NCBI GenBank assembly: GCA_001931875.2
Contig: MSJH02000306.1
Span: 1-26,227, forward strand
Direction of reading: 5' to 3'
DNA from: Byssochlamys sp. IMV 00236
Lineage: Eukaryota; Ascomycota; Eurotiomycetes; Eurotiales; Thermoascaceae
DNA: 26,227 nucleotides
Of this stretch, positions 19,331-26,227 are shown one piece after another. Each line of letters opens with the position of its first letter. Within the stretch, counting starts at the first letter, position 1. The notes beneath the pieces were generated by a model. The model was given only the letters and a program-made list of their open reading frames with translations, did not search any database and had not been told where the DNA came from. Position numbers and translations under genes: made by a program.

Positions 19331-20524
19331 ATGAGACCGGACGAGCATAAAGCAAAAGAATCGCGTAAATATCAAGTACGCAAAAAACAACAAGGAGATC
19401 ATGCTGCAGCAGAAATAGCTGAAGCACGTAGAAAGGCAGCTAAAGCCAAAGATCGTGGTGTTGGTATTACTGCCATTCGTAGACGAAATGGAGACTTCAA
19501 TGAGGAAACAGAAGAAGAAAGAGAGGAAAGGAAAAAGATGCAGGCAAAGTACTCTCGAAGAAAGCTTGTATCAAATTATGATCGATATGAAGAAGAAACA
19601 GAACAAGGTATTATATATAAAGATAGTACTTATATAAAAGCTTACTTTTTTTTCTTTAGATCGCTTGGAGAAAGATGCTGAATTAGGAATAGATCGTGAA
19701 ACTACTGATCTAGTGTCCATGCTAGAAAATACAGGTAAACCAAGCCCTTTTCCTGATAGACATTTGCTTATATTTATACAACGCACAAATAGATGAAGGG
19801 AGTTCAACGTTTTTCAAATTTAAAGAAGAGCAATTGTTTGAAAAAGATATCATGCAGCAAAAACAAAATGTAAGAGAGAGAAAGAGAGAGAATGTGTAAG
19901 CATCCCAAACTGACAACTTGTATATGAAAATGTAGTTATTAGAGATTGACTTTAAATCACTTACGGCTGCATTTGGAAGCATAGATATACAACAACTACT
20001 TGGCCTATCAGAATCTGATAATGATCTCGTGAGTTAAACAAAAAGGTCAACAATACAAATCAATAATACTCCCTTTCTCCCGTGAATAGGTGCATGATGC
20101 TCTTACATATCAACCTATTGTTCTTGATAAACCCTTCGTCCCAGCATTTACAAAAAATGCAAAAGGTTATGTATTGTTTAATAAACAACAACAACAACAA
20201 CAATCATTACAAAACAAGACAGAAGGCATATACCTTAGAAATGATGGATCTAATCATCGCGTGGCACCTTCTGTCAACAGACCAGTTGCAGTAGAAACAG
20301 AACAACCATCGCATGCTGTAAATAATGAAAAGACGAAAGATACAAAGACAGATGAGCTCACAGATGACCTGGACGAACTACTGGCTCATACACAAGTCAA
20401 TGATGCTCCTATGAACAAACCAAGCTTACCTAAGCCTGGTTCAATAAAGAAAAAACCAACAGCTGTGATCGTTGAAGACAATAAGGATGATGAGGCTTGG
20501 CTGGATGACTTACTTGATGAATAA
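19331..20524 (+). CDS. AVEN: AVEN homologue (cell-death regulator family)
   Basis: A 318-aa protein from exons 19331-19607, 19660-19734, 19793-19869, 19936-20028 and 20090-20524. The N-terminus is Lys/Arg/Glu-rich. The key match is YSRRKLVSNYDRYEE at 74-88, the most conserved block of AVEN (animal form YSKRKIVSNWDRY). Further AVEN-like features are a short FFKFKEEQLFEKD segment, a mid-protein LLEIDFKSL helix, DDLDELLAHT in the acidic tail, and a C-terminal EAWLDDLLDE like the WLD end of animal AVEN. In animals AVEN is a caspase-inhibition and ATM-linked protein that also binds RNA through an RGG region; that region is absent here. The fungal role is unknown. A CAA repeat (about 20187-20204) encodes a Gln run. 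The gene is divergent from PPA2. Confidence 0.82.
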
Positions 20525-20926
20525 ACCTTGTATATACATCAAACCATTTTCTACTGCATGACATTAAAAGAGAAAGACAGAGAGGGTCACTTTCATGCAT
20601 GCATACATGTCTCTAAAGACAATGATTTATAAATGAATATGCTTACCCGTTGAATTCGTTCTTAATAATGACGTATAATATTAAGTAGTGATGCCAACAG
20701 TAATTCAATATATCAACCTAATTTGTCAAATGCTTTACAGTGATTAGTGTAAACATTCTGTTCCTGGAGCATAGTTTTTATTACATGGTTTCCATATTTG
20801 GTCTCACCATTGTGTTCCACTTCGCCCCAAAAAGAGACTGAAATCTAAATCCGATCACCATAGCTTTTTTTCTCTTTTGCTCTCCTAGTGTATATATATA
20901 TATATATATATTTATATATTATCACC
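20525..20926. other. Spacer with a (TA)n tract upstream of the 213-aa gene
   Basis: The stretch contains a GCATGCAT-type palindromic patch near 20597-20610, no gene that I can support, and a (TA)10 tract at 20891-20910 that ends 17 bp before the next start codon and may act as its TATA-rich core promoter. Confidence 0.45.
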
Positions 20927-21568
20927 ATGCAACAACAACGACAAAATATCATTCTATATCCTACGCCTGAAACTCATGATAGCATTCATACAAATGATAA
21001 TCATAGGATACATGGTACATCCAGTACTCGATCAAAGAGATGGAAAGATGATATCAAACGACCATTGAAGGAATTATCAGATTATTTCACTCAAGCTTTT
21101 TGTTGTTTCTCTTGTCAGATACGACAAAACCAAAAAAGTCAAGATGGTGTTTCCTCAATGATGTGGCCCTGGCGCTGGCTGAAGAGAACAAAACGTAGTG
21201 AGAAAAGACTTGTTTGGTGCTTTCGAAGAGCGCTCGTGTCACCGTCTGTTCTACACAGTTTATCCGCACAAGACACATATTGGACACGGTTTGAGCCAGT
21301 GAATGAACGAAAGCTGACAAAACAATACAATATGTTTGTGAATTCAAATGCGACGGATAGCATTGATATTCAGGATAGAAATATCTTTGATGGAACAGTC
21401 ACTGTTCGAATCATATTTCAAGAAGCTATTGCGTTTGCTGTAGATCCTGAATGCTCTGAACCAATCAATTTCGAAATAATCTCTTATCCCAAGGTAAACT
21501 GGTTGCAAAAATGGCTCTATGATAGAGAGGCACGGAGAAGGTGGCATGAGGAAAGAAAAAAAACGTGA
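20927..21568 (+). CDS. Unrecognised 213-aa protein, possibly WWE-like
   Basis: A single-exon gene. I do not recognise the family. The protein starts MQQQRQNIILYPTPETHDS and has a basic, polar first third, a Cys-containing segment (FTQAFCCFSCQIRQ, about 61-74), and a Trp/Arg-rich basic segment (MMWPWRWLKRTKRSEKR). The most domain-like part is about 120-190: YWTRFEPVNERKLTKQY, followed by IDIQDRNIFDGTVTVRIIF and a final KVNWLQKWLYD. The order Trp-x-x-Phe, then a charged helix ending in Tyr, then beta-like strands is reminiscent of the WWE-like region at the front of DDHD-type phospholipases, but this is a weak resemblance. The C-terminus is a basic helix. The ATG at 20927 was chosen because upstream codons only translate the (TA)n tract. 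Absence of introns is unusual beside its multi-exon neighbours. Confidence 0.7.
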   Translation: MQQQRQNIILYPTPETHDSIHTNDNHRIHGTSSTRSKRWKDDIKRPLKELSDYFTQAFCCFSCQIRQNQKSQDGVSSMMWPWRWLKRTKRSEKRLVWCFRRALVSPSVLHSLSAQDTYWTRFEPVNERKLTKQYNMFVNSNATDSIDIQDRNIFDGTVTVRIIFQEAIAFAVDPECSEPINFEIISYPKVNWLQKWLYDREARRRWHEERKKT

Positions 21569-21919
21569 AATTAAAAAAGTGGTATGATATATTGGATATT
21601 ACCACCCTTTTCAGCACAATAAAGTGTTTATTTATGCATCCAATTCATATAATATAAAGTGTATATTCCTATTTAATCATACGCGTCGATCATTTTGTTG
21701 TCTGACTCTCATTCAATTATAATGCTCGTCTATAAAGAAGCAGTATCAATAAAGACACATTTACATTATCAAAACGATCAAGATATTGCTATGTTATTAC
21801 AAGATTGTCCTTTATCAAATTTAAAGAGCGAATCATGGTAGAACAGAGACAAAAGATATAAATAAGCTTGACAGTACTTTTTTTTTCTTCTTCTCCTTTT
21901 TATTGTCAATTAAAAAGAC
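21569..21919. promoter_or_regulatory. Upstream region and leader of ERG5
   Basis: A 351-bp AT-rich spacer. It contains a 39-codon open frame (listed separately) and a CT-rich leader just before the ERG5 ATG (about 21877-21900). I do not see a clear sterol-response element. Confidence 0.4.
21722..21841 (+). other. Possible upstream ORF of ERG5, 39 codons
   Basis: An ATG-to-TAG frame beginning MLVYKEAVSIKTHLHY and ending SESW, located 78 bp before the ERG5 start. It is not low complexity. It would be a uORF only if transcription starts upstream of it, which the sequence cannot show. Confidence 0.3.
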
Positions 21920-23586
21920 ATGAGCAGGTAACGAAGAATGATCTTTTTCTTTTTTTGTGACTTATTGTCTATCTTTAGTACTGTTGTGGATAAGGCTCGC
22001 AAATTTGTAGAAGAGACAGCCGAGCAAATAAAACAGGTGGTTGGCGACAACCTTACTGAATCTAAATATGTGACTCCAATTGGATTAGCCACAGCAGCTG
22101 TCGCGGGCTTTTTGATTTGGGAACAGATTGACTACCAGAGAAAGAAGAAGCACTTACCAGGACCAGTGTTTAAGGTACCCCTTATTGGATCCTTGATGGA
22201 TTCAATGAAACCAACGTTTGACAAGTACAATTCGAAATGGAAAAGTGGTAACTTGTCTTGTGTCTCTGTCTTTAACAGGTAACAATGATATAAAAAATAT
22301 CGAACCATTAATTTAACTATTATAGATTTATCGTAATCGCTTCAAACTGCGAATTTAGTCGCAAAATACTAAATTCACCCAGCTTTGTTCAACCTGCTGT
22401 AGTTGACTCCATGAGGTATATCTTGACAGATGATAACTGGGTCTTTATGGATGGAAAACAGCATGTTGAATACCGCAAAGGCTTGAAATTTCTCTTTCAA
22501 AGAAATGCTCTCGGAGGTTATTTACCCATCATGGACAAGTGTTATCAAGCATTCTTTGATGAATGGCTCTCTCATGAGGGCAAAGTCAGAAGATACCAGT
22601 GGGACTTTAGAGAATTGAACATGCAGTCATCGCTTCGTGTTTTTCTTGGAGATTTCATGCCAGAGTCTGTCGCAAAAAGATGCTCTGAAGAATACTTCAA
22701 CATTACAGCTGCCCTTGAACTTGTCAATTTCCCTTACCCTCTGCCTGGCACCAAAATACACAGAGCTATGAAATCTCGACAGTACATCTATGACGCATTT
22801 ATTGAGTCCATTAAAGATGCTAGAATACGTATAGACAATGGTGGTGAAGCCACATGTCTTTTGGATAATTGGCTCATTGCTATGAAAGAAAATGAAAAAG
22901 AGTGCCTGGAAAAGGGAAAACCCGCACCCCATGCCTTTACAAATCGGGAGATTGCTTTAACCATCTTAACCTTCCTGTTTGCTTCACAGGATGCGACTTC
23001 TTCTGCACTCACTTGGACTTTCCAGCTTTTAGCTGATCATCCTGATGTGTTAAAGAGAGTGTATGACGAACAAGATAGATTACGTGCTGATGACCCCAAT
23101 CAGCCTCTAACTCTTGAACTCATGGAGAAATCTGCATACCTTCGCCAAGTCGTCAAGGAAGCACTCCGTCTTCGGCCTCCTGTGCTCATGGTTCCCTATC
23201 AGACACACAAGGATTTTCCTATCACAGACACTTATACTGTTCCCGCCAACTCAATGATCATTCCCACTACTTATCCCGCGCTTCATGACCCAGTTGCCTA
23301 TCCTAATCCCGAATCATTTGATCCAGACAGATGGGGACCGGAGGGTATAGCAGAAAATTATCCAAAGAACTTTATGGTGTTTGGTAACGGTCCTCATCTC
23401 TGCATTGGTAAAGAATATGCTATTCTTCATGTCATGTCTACAATCGCTCAAGCAACAAGAAGACTTGAGTTCAAGCACTATCCTACTCAAGACTCAAATA
23501 CTATCTGGTTATTTGCAACTACTTATCCGAAGGATGAGTGTTCCATGAGTTTCCATCCTCGGACAAAATTCCCCTATACCATTTGA
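21920..23586 (+). CDS. ERG5: Sterol C-22 desaturase, cytochrome P450 CYP61
   Basis: A 522-aa P450 from exons 21920-21927, 21979-22278 and 22326-23586. It introduces the C22-C23 double bond of the sterol side chain late in ergosterol synthesis, in the ER membrane with NADPH-P450 reductase. Visible features: an N-terminal anchor (about 35-52, PIGLATAAVAGFLIW) followed by a basic, Pro-rich hinge (KKKHLPGP); I-helix FLFASQDATSSA, diagnostic of CYP61; ExxR motif EALR at 381-384; a PERF-region FDPDRW; and the haem loop FGNGPHLCIG with ligand Cys462. No catalytic residue is missing. The first coding exon is only 8 nt (ATG AGC AG) and is joined through a 51-nt intron to give MSSTVVDKARKF. Length is normal for the family. 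Confidence 0.95.
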
Positions 23587-24057
23587 ACTCTCATTCAGTC
23601 TTAGTTAAGATATATATAAGACCATGATTGAATTGTAACAATAGTAATAATAATAATAATAACAATAATAAATTATACTTTCAGAACAAAAGACACTTGT
23701 GTGACTGAATCTCTCTTATCGACTTCACTTTGCGGTCCTTATAGAAAAAGTAAAATATCGCCCCAATTCAAAAAGAGAGGAAAAGGGTAAACTATTATAG
23801 ACAATGAGATGGTCTCAATCAACAAGTCTTTGCTCTAGGCTCCTTTTGTCTGCTGGTATAGGCCATTAAGCCTACATAAGTATAGATTATTAAAGGGAGC
23901 ATTGTTTGTTTGCAGTGAGCTGATTCAAAAGCAAGGATAGAAAGAGAGAAAGAGACAGGCTTACTGTGCTTTTTGAACTGTTGGATTTAAAAGTGTACTC
24001 AGCTGTCCACTAAAATACCTTTACCTGGTAACTTTTCTTTCTTTTGTGTGTGAATCA
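23587..24057. other. Spacer between ERG5 and RFWD3
   Basis: It holds a (TAA)-type microsatellite (about 23645-23672) in the ERG5 3' region, a small perfect inverted repeat TAGGC-CATTAA-GCCTA at 23859-23874, and a T-rich leader before the RFWD3 start. I see no gene in it. Confidence 0.45.
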
Positions 24058-25832
24058 ATGGATTTCATCGATCTTGAAGATCCTGATTTCCAAAATCCAA
24101 TAGTAGTATCAGTTCCTTCAAGAAATAAAAGAGCTCTACAAGAGGAAGAAGACGAGGAAGAAGAAGAGGATATAAAAGAACAACTTGATTGTACTTTATG
24201 TGAATGTGCCTGGACGACGCAGGGTCCACATCGTATTGTCCAATTGAGCTGCGGAGATGTCTTTGGAAAGAGGTAAACAAAGGCACTACATTAAGCATAT
24301 AACAAGCTTATTTATTTTGCTTTAGCTGTATAGACACCTACGTAAAAGCCTTTAATTCTTGCCCACTATGCGGGTAAGAGAGGATCAATGTTTACTTTAT
24401 GATATACTGATTCTATATCCATTACACTAGTATCATGGTAAACAAGAGGGATCCACGTGTCATTTGGCCGACAAAAGTACTACCAGAAGATGAAAAAACG
24501 ATCAAGAAGTTAAAGGAAGAAATAAGGTCATTCAAACAAATATTGGATGACTGCGCTCATGAGACATCCATTGTTCAGTTTCAGCTTCAGCAATGTAGAA
24601 ACGAATTGGCAAAAATCAAAACGGAAGAAGCTCTCGAGTTAAAGGCTATGTCTGCCATGGCGCCTATGGAATCACCTATTATGGGGCCAAAAGAGTTTAA
24701 ACTATGCAGAACGTTTTCATTAGAATCATCAGAAGTAACCCAAAAAAAAAAAAAAGATGTATCCCAACTGCATGATATTGATATGTTTGTTTTATTTATG
24801 TAGAAATATCGTGTATTGACCGTTTTACCTTCATATCATACCATCGTTATATCTGTGGAGAAAAAGCAAAGTTGTGGATATGGATTGAGGAAAATCAATT
24901 TGTTTGATACAGGAATATCAGAATATGTTGATTTACACAGTAATTGGATCAAGGACATCAAATCATCATCAGAAAGATACCTCACATTATCGACCAGTCT
25001 TGATAAAACACTAAAGCTGACTTCTCTATCAAATAATGTTACTGTTCAAACGTAATGTGAAAATAATACTTTGTTTAAAAAGATACTGACAGAGACTTTT
25101 TACAGTTATTCTTTGGATGCACCCGGATGGTCTTGTGCATTTGATGAATACGATGATAATTTACTTTACTGTGGACTGGCAAACAATACATTGATGGTCT
25201 ATGACATACGTAACACGAAATCACCTTTGCATAAACTAAAAGATTCCAACTTGTCAGCATTAGCACCTATTCACTCATTAAATATCGGACAACTGAATGA
25301 CTCCCATACTACTGTTTTATGCTCGAATCTAAAGCAATCTTATGTATGGACATTTGAGAGTGATCATTCTGTACGATTTAATCCCATTGTGACAAATGCA
25401 GGTAAAAGCACCAAGAAAAGAATGTGGTACTCCTTTTTCAACTAAAACATGACTCTAGATTTCAAACCATTTCACACCTATTACAAAAACGGAAAACTTT
25501 TGACAAGTCTAAGGAGTAAAGAGATGACACAGTACATAGTTGGTAGCAACTCAGAGGACAGTGAATTTTGCTTTGATACAGACATTGATTGGATACATAC
25601 AAACAGATATAAACAGATGGTGTTGACAAGAAATTGCTTTTTTGAGAGAGATGGTGAATTGCTTATTTGCTTTAATGAAGATGATGAAATCAAGTGTAGG
25701 AACAAGGCTTCAGAGGTACAAACCCTAAAATTAAATGGTACCGTATATGACGTACAGCACTGTGTAGCAGATACAGAAGAGTTGCTTATTGGCTTGAGCG
25801 AAAACCAAGTCTCGATATATAAATACATGTAA
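24058..25832 (+). CDS. RFWD3: RFWD3-type RING/WD40 E3 ubiquitin ligase
   Basis: A 494-aa protein from exons 24058-24272, 24326-24373, 24431-24734, 24804-25051, 25106-25401 and 25459-25832. An acidic N-terminus (EEEDEEEEED) leads to a RING at 45-87: CTLC, HRIVQLSCGDVFGKSCI and SCPLC. A coiled coil follows (about 103-150). The rest is a WD40-like propeller with LSTSLDKTLKLTSLSNNVTVQT, APGWSCAFDE and LLYCGLANNTLMVYDIRNT, which closely follow the RFWD3 pattern. Animal RFWD3 ubiquitinates RPA and RAD51 at stalled forks and damage sites; the same role here is inferred. The protein is shorter than human RFWD3 (774 aa), mainly because the long N-terminal region is missing. Residue 67 is Asp where the usual RING has the ligand His. 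I used the ATG at 24058. Confidence 0.93.
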
Positions 25833-26196
25833 AGCGATGTAAAAGATGTGTACATATAAACTTATACCCCCTTCCCTCCTTATTACCACATGTGAATGAC
25901 ATACAATGGTTCATAATTAGTATAATAAAATAAATATAATGAACATACAGGTTTGGACTCATTATTATTATTACTATGGTAATATAAATTTGTTGCCAAG
26001 TTACACTCTTGTCTTTTCCTCTCGTTTTCTTTTTATAATGAGTTTTTCTAAAGGATGTCTTATTGTCTTAAGCACGACCATAGTGCCTATTCTTGCAATT
26101 ATCTCCATCAGAAAAACGATAATTGGCCTTAGGAGGCTCAATACACCTTTCGATTCAACACATATTTCTAAGCCTAGCCGCTTTAGACGCTGTATT

Positions 26197-26227
<31 letters not shown>
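25833..26227. other. Terminal AT-rich spacer
   Basis: I see no gene. It includes an inverted repeat CAATTATC (26096-26103) / GATAATTG (26118-26125) with a 14-nt loop, and ends with a run of 28 A (26200-26227) where the contig stops. Confidence 0.5.
26200..26227. repeat. Poly-A run at the window end
   Basis: Twenty-eight A residues reaching the last base, likely a homopolymer at which the assembly stopped. Confidence 0.9.

Noticed and set aside
26118..26162. tRNA or SINE promoter-like boxes near the poly-A end
   Set aside because: TTGGCCTTAGGAGG and CTTTCGATTCA resemble A and B boxes only partly, their spacing is too short, and no acceptor stem or second copy is visible.

Overview
This window is protein-coding DNA from a fungus, most probably an early-diverging (Mucoromycota-like) filamentous fungus. 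The evidence is AT-rich spacers with many homopolymers and microsatellites, very short introns (mostly 45-75 nt), a fungal-type class V myosin, a CYP61/ERG5 sterol C-22 desaturase, and AVEN, CCDC25 and RFWD3 relatives, two of which are best known from animals. The phylum is an inference from gene content and I do not name a genus. The sequence starts in a (CT)n tract and ends in 28 A residues, so it may be a whole contig broken at low-complexity sequence at both ends.

I reconstructed thirteen multi-residue genes by joining reading frames across about 49 introns; every spliced model has a length divisible by three. Left part: an unrecognised 380-aa protein (317-1511, +), a WW-domain protein with Pro/Gln repeats (1699-2858, -), and a full class V myosin of 1597 aa in 15 exons (3040-8563, -). 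Middle: an RNA-processing cluster of NOL12/Rrp17 (9345-9902, +), SAS10/UTP3 (10037-12012, -) and BUD13/CWC26 (12169-13309, +), followed by a small homeodomain protein (13786-14358, +) and a 2.46-kb gene-poor stretch. Right: CCDC25/JLP2 (16823-17685, +), an inorganic pyrophosphatase with a likely mitochondrial leader (17730-19104, -), an AVEN homologue (19331-20524, +), an unrecognised 213-aa protein (20927-21568, +), ERG5/CYP61 (21920-23586, +) and an RFWD3-type RING/WD40 ubiquitin ligase (24058-25832, +).

Three gene pairs are divergent and share a spacer: myosin V/NOL12 (781 bp), SAS10/BUD13 (156 bp) and PPA2/AVEN (226 bp). Three pairs are convergent with close stop codons: gene 1/WW (187 bp), NOL12/SAS10 (134 bp) and CCDC25/PPA2 (44 bp). 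NOL12 and SAS10 act in ribosome assembly and BUD13 in splicing, so the middle block is a plausible co-expressed housekeeping neighbourhood. The other genes have no obvious shared pathway.

The most unusual signal is in CCDC25. The conserved Trp-Phe-His core can be encoded only if a single G (17112), flanked by an acceptor and a donor, is used as a 1-nt exon, or if one base is missing from the assembly. Other points of interest are two GC-AG introns in the myosin gene, one of them 48 nt, in frame and without a stop; a His-to-Asp change at a zinc-ligand position of the RFWD3-like RING; and a WW protein carrying three C-terminal Thr-Thr-Val...Trp-Phe repeats. I found no mobile element, CRISPR array, tRNA or rRNA gene.
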